Positions 1-10,110 of a DNA stretch of 64,000 nucleotides are shown here, in pieces. The stretch comes from Jannaschia maritima (GTDB taxonomy: Bacteria > Pseudomonadota > Alphaproteobacteria > Rhodobacterales > Rhodobacteraceae), in NCBI RefSeq assembly GCF_030973515.1, contig NZ_JARGZA010000007.1:124001-188000 (forward strand). Reading direction: 5' to 3'. Numbering within the stretch: the first letter of the stretch is position 1; every line of letters starts with the position of its first letter. A program made the translations under genes and the position numbers. A model generated the notes under the pieces. The model saw nothing but the letters and a program-made list of their open reading frames with translations, was not told the DNA's origin and ran no database searches.

Positions 1-1
1 A

Positions 2-673
2 ACGGGGACGGTCCTACTGGCGGGGTTCCTGGTGGTCGAACGGGCGAAGCACGACCATGCGATGGTGCCCCTGACGCTGTTTTCGGACCGGGGGTTCACG
101 GGCCTCTCGCTCTATACGTTCTTCCTCTATGCGGCGTTGGGCGGGCTGCTTTTGCTGCTGCCCTACGTCCTGATCCGGGATCTTGGCTACGACGCGACCG
201 CGGCGGGGGCCGCGATCCTACCATTCCCGCTGCTCCTGGGCGTGCTCAGCCGCTGGACGGGGGGTGCCCTGACCGACCGTTGGGGCGCGCGGTCCATGCT
301 GACCGCGGGCGCGGGTGGCGTGACGTTGGGCTTCGTCTTGTTCGCGGTGCTGGCAGGTGGAGACGGCGGATATGCCACGACGATCCTGCCCGGGCTGGTG
401 GCCCTTGCGTTGGGCATGTCGCTGGCGGTGGCCCCCCTGACGGGCGCGGTGCTGAACGCGGCGGGCGACGACCGCGCAGGCGTCGCGTCGGGCGTGAACA
501 ACGCCATCAGCCGGGTGGGGGGCCTGGTCGCCACCGCCCTGCTGGGCCTGGTGATGTTGGGCGCGGCCGACGACCTGATCGCGGGTTTCGCGACGGCGTC
601 CTGGGTGGGGGCGGCGCTAGCCGCGCTGTCCGCCGGGATCGCTTGGGGAATGGTGGAACGGGCGAGGGCCTGA
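2..673 (+). CDS. MFS drug:H+ antiporter, C-terminal part
   Basis: The frame is open to the first bases, so the start lies outside the window and only about 223 residues are visible. They form roughly six hydrophobic segments, with a motif-A-like loop (GGALTDRWGARS) after the second, which is typical of major facilitator transporters. The arrangement fits the C-terminal half of a 14-TM DHA2 (EmrB/QacA-type) multidrug exporter acting in the inner membrane. The substrate cannot be read from this half. The small membrane-protein gene that follows starts 4 bases after the stop and may be co-transcribed. Confidence 0.8.
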   Translation, partial: TGTVLLAGFLVVERAKHDHAMVPLTLFSDRGFTGLSLYTFFLYAALGGLLLLLPYVLIRDLGYDATAAGAAILPFPLLLGVLSRWTGGALTDRWGARSMLTAGAGGVTLGFVLFAVLAGGDGGYATTILPGLVALALGMSLAVAPLTGAVLNAAGDDRAGVASGVNNAISRVGGLVATALLGLVMLGAADDLIAGFATASWVGAALAALSAGIAWGMVERARA

Positions 674-676
674 TCG

Positions 677-901
677 ATGCGGCGCGTAACGTCGGCTCTC
701 TTCGACACGGTCGCGGTCTCGCTGCTGGCAGTGCCCGCGTTCTTCGGTGCGTTCATCCTGGGTGATATGCTGGCGATGAACCACACTTGGTGGATGCCGG
801 CAGGTTTCTTCGCGGTCTATGCCTGCCTTATCCCGGCTTGGTTGTCACTTCGGCGGGGCGTGCGGGCTTTTCTACGCAAAGGTTCGCGTCAACGCCGATA
901 G
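677..901 (+). CDS. small two-TM membrane protein, unknown
   Basis: This encodes 74 residues with two hydrophobic segments (about 10-30 and 38-56) and a strongly basic tail ending RKGSRQRR. The tail suggests a cytoplasmic C terminus by the positive-inside rule. It begins 4 bases after the exporter stop, with GAGGG about 8 bases before the ATG, so translational coupling to the transporter is likely. I do not recognise a family. It is convergent with rpsU, and the rpsU terminator lies between them. Confidence 0.55.
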   Translation: MRRVTSALFDTVAVSLLAVPAFFGAFILGDMLAMNHTWWMPAGFFAVYACLIPAWLSLRRGVRAFLRKGSRQRR

Positions 902-916
902 GCTGATGTTCCATAA

Positions 917-947
917 GGAAAACCCCCGCCGCCATCGCGCCGGGGGT
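917..947 (-). terminator. rho-independent terminator of rpsU
   Basis: Read on the minus strand, the arms ACCCCCG/CGGGGGT (bases 922-928 and 941-947) form a GC hairpin with a 12-base loop, followed directly by a short T run (919-922). It sits about 45 bases past the rpsU stop. It also separates rpsU from the convergent small membrane-protein gene. Confidence 0.75.
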
Positions 948-989
948 CCACATCGCGTCGGTCCCATGGGGAACCGGACGGGGTGCGAC

Positions 990-1196
990 TTACATCATAC
1001 CCTCGCGCTGCGCCTTCTTACGGGCGAGCTTGCGGGCACGCCGGATCGCTTCCGCCTTCTGGCGGGCGCGCTTCTCGGACGGCTTCTCGAAGTGCTGCCG
1101 GAGCTTCATCTCACGGAAGACGCCCTCGCGTTGCAGCTTCTTCTTCAAAGCGCGAAGCGCCTGATCGACGTTGTTGTCGCGTACGCTGACCTGCAT
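990..1196 (-). CDS. rpsU: 30S ribosomal protein S21
   Basis: This is a 68-residue, highly basic protein beginning [20 protein letters not shown], the standard alphaproteobacterial S21 start. S21 binds the small subunit near the anti-Shine-Dalgarno end of 16S rRNA and helps initiation. I chose the ATG at 1196 rather than the in-frame GTG at 1211. AAAGGTGG lies about 11 bases before the ATG, the GTG has no usable spacing, and the family begins MQVSVRDNN. The gene is divergent from the COQ9-family gene and ends at a clear intrinsic terminator. Confidence 0.97.
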   Translation of the reverse strand: MQVSVRDNNVDQALRALKKKLQREGVFREMKLRQHFEKPSEKRARQKAEAIRRARKLARKKAQREGMM

Positions 1197-1322
1197 TGTG
1201 GTTGTCACCACCTTTCCAAGCTAGAGTTTCGTGATGCAGGAGGTGGCCCAATAGACGGACGCCGCTAGCTTGTCCAGCGTCAGACCCGCACGCGCCAGAC
1301 ATCCGGAGGGACCGCAACGATC

Positions 1323-2018
1323 ATGCAGGACATCAAGGACCGGCTGCTCGACGCGGCCCTGCCCCACGTGCCGTTCGACGGATGGACCGAACCCGCCTTC
1401 CGCGCTGCGGTCTCCGATGCGGGCATCACTCCGGCCGAAGCGCGCGCCGCTTGCCCGCGGGGCGCCGTCGATCTGGCACTGCACTTCCACCGTGCGGGCG
1501 ACGCCGAAATGGTCCGCCGCCTGAACGAGGGCGACACCGCGAACCTGCGCTATCGCGACCGGGTCGCCCATGCCGTCCGCACCCGCCTGGAGATCGCGGA
1601 GGAGAACCGCGAGGCAGTCCGCCGCGGCATGACCTTGTTCGCCCTGCCCATGCATGCCGCGGATGGCCTGCGCGCGATGTGGGGGACGGTGGACGCGATC
1701 TGGAACGCGTTGGGCGACACGTCGGACGACGTGAACTGGTACACCAAGCGCGCCACCCTATCGAGCGTCTACAGTGCGACGGTGCTGTACTGGTTGGGCG
1801 ACGAGTCGGAAGATCGTCGCGAGACCTGGGCCTTCCTGGATCGCCGCATCGACGGAATCATGCAGATCGAGAAGGCGAAGGCCCGCGTCCGGTCGTCTCC
1901 GGTCCTGTCACGCCTGATGGCGGGGCCGGACATGCTGCTGTCACGGATCCGAGCGCCCCTGCGGGCGGCACCGAACGATTTGCCGGGCCGATGGCGGAAC
2001 CCCGCGGAGGACGTCTGA
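1323..2018 (+). CDS. COQ9 family protein (ubiquinone biosynthesis)
   Basis: This encodes 231 residues with the COQ9 layout: an N-terminal helical TetR-like part beginning MQDIKDRLLDAALPHVPFDGW, then a C-terminal section with DVNWYTKRATLSSVYSATVL and the conserved D-E-S-E-D-R stretch before the last helix. COQ9 proteins bind lipids and present ubiquinone intermediates to the COQ7 hydroxylase. Divergence from rpsU is a familiar arrangement in Rhodobacterales. GGAGGG lies somewhat far (13 bases) from the ATG. Function is inferred from the family; the protein would act at the inner membrane face. Confidence 0.88.
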   Translation: MQDIKDRLLDAALPHVPFDGWTEPAFRAAVSDAGITPAEARAACPRGAVDLALHFHRAGDAEMVRRLNEGDTANLRYRDRVAHAVRTRLEIAEENREAVRRGMTLFALPMHAADGLRAMWGTVDAIWNALGDTSDDVNWYTKRATLSSVYSATVLYWLGDESEDRRETWAFLDRRIDGIMQIEKAKARVRSSPVLSRLMAGPDMLLSRIRAPLRAAPNDLPGRWRNPAEDV

Positions 2019-2036
2019 GGAAGGATGCGACCGCGT

Positions 2037-4103
2037 TCAGTCCGGCAACAGGTTCCGCGCCTCTAGCGCGTCCAGCAAGGGACGGATGCGCGCTTCATGC
2101 TTGCGCCATCCGCCTCGACTGTCGCGATAGACGGGGCGCCGAACCTGGGCGAAGCTGAGGGTATCGATCCGTCGCGTCTTCTCATGGAACGACAAGGCAT
2201 CGGGGGTCCATTCCAGACCCGTCGCGTCATAGAGCGCGCGGGCCTGCCCTTCGGTGTCGTCCAGCAGATCCTCGTACGCGATCTCGTGGAACGCATTGGG
2301 CCGGGCGTCTCGCCAGAAACCCAGCACCCGGTCGAACAGTGCGATGTGCCGAGCGATGCCGTCGACGGTCGCGGCATAGCGCTGGGTGCCGTCAGGGAAA
2401 TGGTTGCGCCACATCGATAGCGCGACGTCGCGCGGGTCGCGGCGCACGACGACGATGGCCGCCTGCGGCATCACCGCCGCCAGGGCGCCCAGATGCAGGA
2501 AGGTGTGGATCGACTTGTCCGTGAACCGCCCCTCGGCCCCGCTGCGCCGCCGGGCCGCCGCCTCGTAGGCCGCCGCCGCCGTCGATCCGTCGGGGCGCAA
2601 CTCGGCCTCCAGCGCGTCGTAATACGGGAACAACGCCCCTTGCAGCACGCTCAGTTCGCCGCCCGCCGTTATGCCGGGCGCGGCCGCAAGGACCGATTCG
2701 ACCAGCGTGGTGCCCGACCGAGGCAAGCCGGTGACGAAGATCGGATCGACAGTGGCCGTACCCTCGGGGGCGGTCCGAACCGCGTCCCACAGGGGGCCGG
2801 ACAGACGCGCCCATTCCGCATCGTCCACCTTCGGATCGTATGGAAAGGCCTTCGCCTGCAAGTCGTTCGCCCGCGCAAGGTAATCGAAGGCCTCGTCGGG
2901 ATCATAGGGTTCGATCGCACGGGCCAGCGCATAGCGGACAAGGCGGGCGTTCGGGTTCGCGTCGACCTGCGCGCGCATGACATCCAGAGCCGGATCGTCT
3001 TCGGCGAGCGTCGTGCCATAGGCCAGCGCCCGATGCGCGGTCCCGTTCGCGGGCTCCGCCGCGATGGCGGCACGCAGATCGGCCTCCGCCGCCTCGGCGT
3101 CGCCCATCGACTGCCGCAACTGCCCCCGCAGGGTCAGGGCGACGGTGTCCGTGGCGTCGGCGAGGACATCGAGGGCGGCGGCATCATCGCGGGCCGCGGC
3201 ATGGGCGCGGAACAGGACCTGAGTGCGGTCGGACCACGTCGAGGGCAACTTCGAGGCTAGGCGAATGGCGGAACGCCCGTCGTGGCGGACTAGCGCCGCC
3301 TCCGCCCCCAGGCGGCGGGCCAGGGGATCCGAGGGCGCCAGATCCAATGCGCGGTCGGCCAAGGGGCCAGCATGGCGTTCCACGCCCGCAGCGCGGGCGA
3401 GGCGGGCAGCCGACAGGAGGGCGGGTGCACTGCGCGGAGCGAGGCGAACGCCTTCCAGGGCATGCGGCAGTGCTGCCAGGGGCCCCGAGATCCGCGCCGT
3501 CGCCTCCCCCAGGGCGGTGCGGAGTTCGGCCGCCCAGGGCTCGGCTTTCAGGGCGGCGGTCAAAGCCTGGGCGGCACCCCGTGGATCACCCTTGCCGCGG
3601 CGTGCGGCGGCCAGGAGCGACAGGACCTTCGCCCCCGGCTTGGCCAGGGCGGGACGCAACACACCCTCGGCGGTGGTGAAGTCGCGCTTCGCCAGGGCAG
3701 CCTCCGCCCGCCTGACGGTCCGTGCGTCGGCAGCACCCAAGCCGCGCGCGGACGCGCCGCGACCCGTGGCCAGGTCGCCCAGCGCGATGGCGAAGTGCGG
3801 GGGCATTCCGGACCGTTTCAGGACGCGCCCGAAGGACTTCGCCTCCCCCATGGCCCCGGCGGCCAGCGCGCGGTCGACCCACAGGACCGCATCGCCCTTG
3901 GCGTGCTCGAGGGCCCGGTCGAGCAGGATGGCTGCCGCCGCCGCATCGTCCTGTACCATCGCGATCCGCCCGGCCAATTGCAGCAGGCGGACGTTGTCCG
4001 GCGCATCGTGCAGGGCGGCGTCGACGGCCGCGCGTGCGGTCAGGATGCGACCGGAATCCAGCAGGCGACGGATGAGGGCGGGGTCTCTGGGAAAATCCGA
4101 CAT
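2037..4103 (-). CDS. TPR-repeat sulfotransferase
   Basis: This 688-residue protein has two parts. Residues 1 to about 440 are Ala/Leu-rich tandem helical repeats of TPR type. The C-terminal ~240 residues form a PAPS-dependent sulfotransferase domain: the 5'-phosphosulfate loop GLPRSGTTLVES (about 457-468) and the 3'-phosphate-binding segment VVVRRDPRDVALS (about 545). Such enzymes transfer sulfate to tyrosine, glycans or small molecules; the acceptor here is unknown. No signal peptide is visible, so it is probably cytosolic. It converges with the COQ9 gene, with an 18-base gap between the two stops. Confidence 0.85.
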   Translation of the reverse strand: MSDFPRDPALIRRLLDSGRILTARAAVDAALHDAPDNVRLLQLAGRIAMVQDDAAAAAILLDRALEHAKGDAVLWVDRALAAGAMGEAKSFGRVLKRSGMPPHFAIALGDLATGRGASARGLGAADARTVRRAEAALAKRDFTTAEGVLRPALAKPGAKVLSLLAAARRGKGDPRGAAQALTAALKAEPWAAELRTALGEATARISGPLAALPHALEGVRLAPRSAPALLSAARLARAAGVERHAGPLADRALDLAPSDPLARRLGAEAALVRHDGRSAIRLASKLPSTWSDRTQVLFRAHAAARDDAAALDVLADATDTVALTLRGQLRQSMGDAEAAEADLRAAIAAEPANGTAHRALAYGTTLAEDDPALDVMRAQVDANPNARLVRYALARAIEPYDPDEAFDYLARANDLQAKAFPYDPKVDDAEWARLSGPLWDAVRTAPEGTATVDPIFVTGLPRSGTTLVESVLAAAPGITAGGELSVLQGALFPYYDALEAELRPDGSTAAAAYEAAARRRSGAEGRFTDKSIHTFLHLGALAAVMPQAAIVVVRRDPRDVALSMWRNHFPDGTQRYAATVDGIARHIALFDRVLGFWRDARPNAFHEIAYEDLLDDTEGQARALYDATGLEWTPDALSFHEKTRRIDTLSFAQVRRPVYRDSRGGWRKHEARIRPLLDALEARNLLPD

Positions 4104-4223
4104 GTGCCGCCCGCTACCATGCCGGACATCGCTGTGCGAGAGCGAGAACGGCCTGTTTCCCGCATCGCCGTTGCCCGTCGCATTCCAGTCCGTTTAGGAC
4201 GGCGTCCACGAAAGGGACGCGCC

Positions 4224-4916
4224 GTGACCGCACAACGCCCCGTGCCGATGCCGTCCGCGCAGATCGAGTGGATCGACGCACGCGGCCACGCGCTCTGGGC
4301 GGAGGCACCGGCCAGCGCCGCCGGCGATACTGCGATATCGATGTTGGCGATCCTCACGGACGATACGCCCTTGATCGGTCCGTCCGGTGCGGTAGCCGCG
4401 GGCCAGGTTGGAGCCGGCCGCATCCTGACCGGACCGGACGGTCCGCGCCGCGTCATCTGGTCGGGACGACGACCCCTCGCCACCGGGGAGACGCTTTGGC
4501 GCGTCCGGGCCGGCGCCTTCGGACCGGGCCGCCCACAGTCGGACGTGGTGCTGGGTCGCGCCGCGTTCCTGCGGCTGTCGGACCCCCGCTTGCAGCCGCT
4601 GATCGGCGGAACGACCGCCTATGCCCCCGTGGCCGCCCTTGCAGACGGGGTCCGGATCGCCGCGGTGCGCCCGCCGCGCCCGCCCGGGCTGGTGGCACTG
4701 GCCACAGGCGACCAAGCCCCGATCGCCGTGCTGGGCCTGGATGTCGCGCCATGGCATCCCGCGCAGACCGGTGCAAGCGGGCGTGGCCTCGCGCACCTGG
4801 TGCCGCCCCTGGACTGCGCCGCGTTCGCGACCGCACGGATCCCATACCTGACGAATGCGGAGGCGGCCGGCCTTCGAGAACCCTGGCCAAGGACCCCACC
4901 TTCGATGCTAGGCTGA
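4224..4916 (+). CDS. degenerate Hint (Hedgehog/intein-like) domain protein
   Basis: This is 230 residues from a GTG start preceded by AAAGGGA at 7-base spacing. The segment GPSGAVAAGQVGAGRILTG followed by VIWSGRRPL matches the pattern of Rhodobacterales Hint-domain proteins (a G-D-x-V-x-T-x-D-G-like turn, then x-R-W-x-G-R-R). However, the nucleophilic Cys expected at the start of the Hint fold is replaced (AILTDDTPL), and the S-P-D-H box is also lost (VVLGRAAFLRL). Self-cleavage therefore looks impossible. The role is unknown. It lies 32 bases before the dioxygenase-like gene and may be co-transcribed with it. Confidence 0.6.
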   Translation: MTAQRPVPMPSAQIEWIDARGHALWAEAPASAAGDTAISMLAILTDDTPLIGPSGAVAAGQVGAGRILTGPDGPRRVIWSGRRPLATGETLWRVRAGAFGPGRPQSDVVLGRAAFLRLSDPRLQPLIGGTTAYAPVAALADGVRIAAVRPPRPPGLVALATGDQAPIAVLGLDVAPWHPAQTGASGRGLAHLVPPLDCAAFATARIPYLTNAEAAGLREPWPRTPPSMLG

Positions 4917-4948
4917 ACCCCGAACGTCGTTTGGGGGGAGGACGGATC

Positions 4949-6127
4949 ATGGACATCGCAAGCCGCATCGCGGACCGCCGGCGTGCCGTCTGGTGGGATA
5001 CGAGCCCCCGCGACGCCGCCGCGTTCGAGACGCTGGTGACCACCCCCGTCACGGCGGGAGACTGGCCCCTGGCGACGGAGGTCGCGCTGGGTCGCATTCC
5101 CGTCTACGAGGGGGATGCCATCCCCACGCGGGAGGAGGCCCGCGCCGACATGGCGGCGGAATGGGCCACCGCGTTCCTGACAGGCCCCGGGATCGTCGTC
5201 ATCCGTGGAGCCGCTGAACGAGCGGTCGTGGACGCGGCCAGCGACGTCTTCGACCGCATCATCGATGCGGAACGCGCGGCGGGCACGGGTGGGGGCGACC
5301 ACTTCGCCAAACCGGGAGCCAATGACCGGGTGTGGAACGCGGTGCAGAAGCATGCCTTCACCGATCCCGCGAACTTCGCGCGGTACTATGCCTGCGATGC
5401 GCTGGCGTTGGCGTCCCTGGCGTGGTTGGGTCCGGGATATCAGGTCACGGCACAGGTCAACCGGGTGAACCCCGGTGGGGCGGCGCAGGTCCCGCATCGC
5501 GACTATCACCTGGGATTCATGGATGCTGCCCAAGCCGCGCGCTGGCCGGCGCAGGCTCATGCCCTGTCGCCGGCCCTGACGCTACAGGGGGCCATCGCGC
5601 ATTGCGACATGGACGCCGCGATGGGCCCGACAATGCTGCTGCCCCATTCGCAGAAGGTACCCGAGGGCTATCTCGCGTTCCACGATCCTGCGTTCCGGGA
5701 CGTCTTCGCCCGTCATCACGTACAAATTCCGATGCGCATGGGGGATGCGGTCTTCTTCAACCCCGCCGTGATGCACGGCGCGGGTACCAACCGGACGTCG
5801 GATCGCAGGCGGATGGTGAACCTGTTCCAGGTTTCCAGCGCATTCGGCCGGGCCATCGAGAGCGTCGACCGCACGGCCATCGCGAAGGCCGTGTTCCCCG
5901 CCCTGTCGGAGCTGAGTGCGGACTTGGGCCGCAGCGGGACCGAGAACGTGATCTGCGCCGCATCGGAAGGCTATCCGTTCCCGACGAACCTGGATCGCAA
6001 TCCGCCCAGGGACGGCATGGCGCCCCCTTCGCCCCGCGACGTGATGCGGCTGGCGCTGTCGGAGGACTGGGGGGCGGACCGGTTCGCCGGCGCGCTGGAC
6101 CGAATGGCGGAGGCCGATCGACCCTGA
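4949..6127 (+). CDS. phytanoyl-CoA dioxygenase family protein
   Basis: This encodes 392 residues with the Fe(II)/2-oxoglutarate oxygenase pattern: an H-x-D pair in VPHRDYHLGF and a distal His in FFNPAVMHGAGTNRTSDRRR, where the following Arg would hold 2-oxoglutarate. The family hydroxylates small molecules and lipids, and the substrate is not evident. The ATG at 4949 follows GGGGGGAGGA, a strong ribosome-binding site. I rejected a longer in-frame reading through the preceding gene because it lacks this site. Cytosolic; no signal peptide. Confidence 0.82.
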   Translation: MDIASRIADRRRAVWWDTSPRDAAAFETLVTTPVTAGDWPLATEVALGRIPVYEGDAIPTREEARADMAAEWATAFLTGPGIVVIRGAAERAVVDAASDVFDRIIDAERAAGTGGGDHFAKPGANDRVWNAVQKHAFTDPANFARYYACDALALASLAWLGPGYQVTAQVNRVNPGGAAQVPHRDYHLGFMDAAQAARWPAQAHALSPALTLQGAIAHCDMDAAMGPTMLLPHSQKVPEGYLAFHDPAFRDVFARHHVQIPMRMGDAVFFNPAVMHGAGTNRTSDRRRMVNLFQVSSAFGRAIESVDRTAIAKAVFPALSELSADLGRSGTENVICAASEGYPFPTNLDRNPPRDGMAPPSPRDVMRLALSEDWGADRFAGALDRMAEADRP

Positions 6128-6155
6128 CCATGCCGGGGCACGTAACGCCGGGTCG

Positions 6156-7821
<1,666 letters not shown>

Positions 7822-8131
7822 CGACGCCTGATGGATTGCACGAATGCAATGCCGGATTCCGCAATCCATCCCCGGTTGAGTGCTGGCCTGTCGGAATTGC
7901 GGCACTAGCCGCCCAAAATCCGTTATGACACCAGGATCATTGGTTTTTCGGCGATCGGCGAGTCGCCCCGAACGTGACACGATCGCATCACGATGCCCAA
8001 CGCAGCATCACCGCCGAAAAAGTCGGCGGAACCGGCCCCGGTCATCGGGGTTGGGCCTGCAAGCCGGGATGGACCCGGTACGATAACAAACGCCCTTCTG
8101 CCGCTAGGCGGCACCGGGCAGGGACCGTGCT
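7822..8131. other. 310-base gap after trxB with nested hairpins
   Basis: I see no convincing gene here. Just after the trxB stop, GATGGATTGC (7830-7839) pairs perfectly with GCAATCCATC (7861-7870). Inside it, ATTGCA-CGAA-TGCAAT (7835-7850) forms a competing 6-base stem with a CGAA tetraloop. Neither is followed by a T run. A further CCCCG/CGGGG hairpin lies near 8037-8051. The last 40 bases should carry the promoter of the response regulator. A 63-codon minus-strand reading frame (7923-8114) has no family-like features and was not called. Confidence 0.6.
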
Positions 8132-8503
8132 ATGTTGGACGATCTGAACATACTCATCGTGGAGGACGAAGCGCTGCTCGCGATCGATCTATCCATGACG
8201 CTGGAAGACGAGGGCGCGACCATCGCGGGCCCCTGCATGACGCTCGACGCCGCCCTCGAAGCGCAGGCGGGGGCCAAGCTGGACGCCGCCGTGCTCGATG
8301 TCGATCTGCGAGGGCAGGCCGTGTTCCCGCTGGCCGATCGTCTGAAGGCCGATGGAACGCCCTTCGTGTTCCATACGGGCCGGGCCAACCTCGCAGAGTT
8401 GCGTGCGCGCTATGGGATCGACGTGCCGATCCTCATGAAGCCATCCCGCCCCTCCGACGTCGTCGACGGGTTGACGCAGGCCGTTCACAGACCGATCGCT
8501 TGA
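8132..8503 (+). CDS. single-domain response regulator
   Basis: This encodes 123 residues forming only a receiver domain: acidic pair E11/D12, phospho-acceptor D56 (AAVLDVDL), T82 and K103 (LMKP). There is no output domain, so it probably acts by protein-protein contact or as a phosphate sink, like CheY/DivK-type proteins. No histidine kinase is encoded next to it, so its partner is unknown. It converges with the DUF1150 gene over a shared hairpin (8531-8554). Confidence 0.9.
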   Translation: MLDDLNILIVEDEALLAIDLSMTLEDEGATIAGPCMTLDAALEAQAGAKLDAAVLDVDLRGQAVFPLADRLKADGTPFVFHTGRANLAELRARYGIDVPILMKPSRPSDVVDGLTQAVHRPIA

Positions 8504-8530
8504 CGACCCTTCTTAACTTGTGCCTCGGGG

Positions 8531-8554
8531 CCCGGTCAGTGGACGCTGACCGGG
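8531..8554. terminator. hairpin between convergent genes
   Basis: CCCGGTCAG-TGGACG-CTGACCGGG is a perfect 9-base stem. The minus-strand DUF1150 stop codon (8536-8538) lies inside the left arm. On the plus strand the sequence after the stem is T/A-enriched (TTCAAATCGTTCT), so it most likely ends transcription of the response regulator gene. Confidence 0.6.
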
Positions 8555-8766
8555 TTCAAATCGTTCTGACGCGCCAGCGTGAAGGCTAGCCTGCGGTCAC
8601 CGACCAGGGCGACCTGCTCGCCGTCGGAACGATACAATGCATAGAGTTCGTCCAGACCACCCTCGCGGGCTTCGTTCTGGACCGCCTCCGGCAGTTCGTC
8701 CACCTGCACCTTGCGCACATAGACCGTTCCACTGCCGACCGCGTCGGCGTTCCATTCCTGTGACAT
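8536..8766 (-). CDS. DUF1150 family protein
   Basis: This is a 76-residue protein ending LAFTLARQNDLNPVSVH, the signature C terminus of the alphaproteobacterial DUF1150 family. The earlier stretch VYVRKVQVDELPEAVQ also fits. Function is unknown for the family; it is usually found beside an Hsp20 gene, as here (47 bases downstream of it). I chose the ATG at 8766 (GGAGA 9 bases upstream) over upstream in-frame starts. Probably cytosolic. Confidence 0.85.
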   Translation of the reverse strand: MSQEWNADAVGSGTVYVRKVQVDELPEAVQNEAREGGLDELYALYRSDGEQVALVGDRRLAFTLARQNDLNPVSVH

Positions 8767-8813
8767 CCGACCGTTCTCCATGTTCGTGTTGGCTCGACGA
8801 CGTGACACGCGCT

Positions 8814-9239
8814 TCATGCGCCGCCGCCTTCGGGCCCCGCCTCTATGCGGATCGTCTTCACAACGTTCTCGGGCACCGTTCGTTGCAACGCGATGTGCAG
8901 CAGACCGTCGCGGAGCGTGGCACCGGACACTTCCACCCCTTCGGCGAGCACGAAGGCGCGCTGGAACTGGCGGGCGGCGATGCCACGATGCAGGTAGACA
9001 CGCTCGTCGGCATCACCGGTCCGTCCGCGGACGACGAGCTGCCGATCCTCCAACGTGATGGAAAGGTCGCCTTCCGCGAAACCGGCCACGGCCAGCGTGA
9101 TGACGAAGCCATCCTCGCCGGTCTGCTCGATGTTGTAGGGAGGGTACCCGTCCGAAGTCCGGGCAGTGCGTTCGACCAGGCGGTCGAGTTCCTCGAAGCC
9201 CAACAGGAACGGGTGCGTCCCGAAGGTCGGTCTGGTCAT
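8814..9239 (-). CDS. Hsp20/IbpA-type small heat-shock protein
   Basis: This 141-residue protein has an alpha-crystallin domain (about residues 38-125). The ATG at 9239 gives [20 protein letters not shown], the usual IbpA-like N terminus, followed by [21 protein letters not shown] and the terminal beta strand GLLHIALQR. It would hold unfolded proteins for refolding by DnaK/ClpB. It is co-directional with DUF1150, which is a common pairing. No sigma-32-type promoter could be fixed by eye. Confidence 0.93.
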   Translation of the reverse strand: MTRPTFGTHPFLLGFEELDRLVERTARTSDGYPPYNIEQTGEDGFVITLAVAGFAEGDLSITLEDRQLVVRGRTGDADERVYLHRGIAARQFQRAFVLAEGVEVSGATLRDGLLHIALQRTVPENVVKTIRIEAGPEGGGA

Positions 9240-9400
9240 GGCGCGGGTCCTTGCCGTCAAGCGATCCGTTCGGCCGCGGCCCGAATTCGGCACCGCAACG
9301 GATCGGATGTGGGGATGGACGGAGCCGGTTGCAACCGCGCCACCTTGGCCCGCCCGGCGCCGGCGTGTATCGGTCCATGCAACCGAAGGGGGGCCCACTC

Positions 9401-9622
9401 GTGACCGACACGCCCGACGAGATGTCGCGGGAGGACGTGATGCGTGTCCGCCTGTCCGTCCTGCGTCAGGAACACCGCGACCTCGACGACGCCATCGCCG
9501 CCCTGGAAGCGCAGCCCCGCCCCGACATGCTGACCGTGCGTCGCCTGAAGAAGCAGAAGCTCGGGCTGCGCGACCGCATCGCGAGGATCGAGGACGACCT
9601 GACCCCGGACATCATCGCATGA
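9401..9622 (+). CDS. YdcH family protein (DUF465)
   Basis: This encodes 73 residues, almost all helical, with heptad-like spacing through [20 protein letters not shown] and [20 protein letters not shown]. The pattern matches the YdcH/DUF465 family of short coiled-coil proteins of unknown function. The GTG at 9401 was chosen for AAGGGGG at 8-base spacing; an ATG at 9377 would add 8 residues. The stop overlaps the purE start (ATGA), so the three genes YdcH-purE-purK read as one unit. Confidence 0.82.
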   Translation: MTDTPDEMSREDVMRVRLSVLRQEHRDLDDAIAALEAQPRPDMLTVRRLKKQKLGLRDRIARIEDDLTPDIIA

Positions 9623-10110
9623 CCGTGGACGAGGCGACGTTGGTCGGGATCGTCATGGGTTCGCAGTCGGACTGGCCGACCATGCAGGGGACCGCCGACA
9701 TCCTGGCGGAACTCGACGTCCCGCACGAGGTCGCGATCGTGTCCGCCCATCGCACGCCGGATCGGTTGTGGACCTATGGCCGCGATGCGGCGGGGCGGGG
9801 GCTGAAGGTAATCGTCGCGGGCGCTGGGGGTGCCGCGCACCTGCCGGGCATGATGGCTTCGAAGACCACGCTGCCGGTGATCGGCGTGCCGGTCCAGACC
9901 AAGGCGCTGGCGGGCGTCGACAGCCTGTACTCGATCCTGCAGATGCCGCGCGGATACCCCGTGGCAACCATGGCGATCGGTGCCACGGGCGCGACGAACG
10001 CCGGCCTTATGGCTGCCCAGATCCTCGCGCTTTCCGATACGCGGCTGGCGGCCCGCCTTCGGCAATGGCGCGACCGGCTGAGCGAATCGATACCGGAGCG
10101 GCCCGAATGA
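9619..10110 (+). CDS. purE: N5-carboxyaminoimidazole ribonucleotide mutase
   Basis: This 163-residue class I PurE moves the carboxyl group of N5-CAIR to C4 in purine synthesis. Visible motifs are GSQSDWPTM (14-22), the catalytic His in SAHRTPD (H44) and [10 protein letters not shown]. Length is normal for the family. It overlaps the upstream YdcH gene and the downstream purK by ATGA junctions, so the product of PurK is handed to an enzyme made from the same message. Cytosolic. Confidence 0.97.
   Translation: MTVDEATLVGIVMGSQSDWPTMQGTADILAELDVPHEVAIVSAHRTPDRLWTYGRDAAGRGLKVIVAGAGGAAHLPGMMASKTTLPVIGVPVQTKALAGVDSLYSILQMPRGYPVATMAIGATGATNAGLMAAQILALSDTRLAARLRQWRDRLSESIPERPE

Noticed and set aside
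3372-4223. A longer N-terminal extension of the Hint-like gene
   Set aside because: The extra frame runs antisense through the sulfotransferase gene, is low complexity, and has no ribosome-binding site. The GTG at 4224 does have one.
7923-8114. A 63-codon minus-strand frame after trxB
   Set aside because: No ribosome-binding site or family-like sequence was seen, and it overlaps the response-regulator promoter region.
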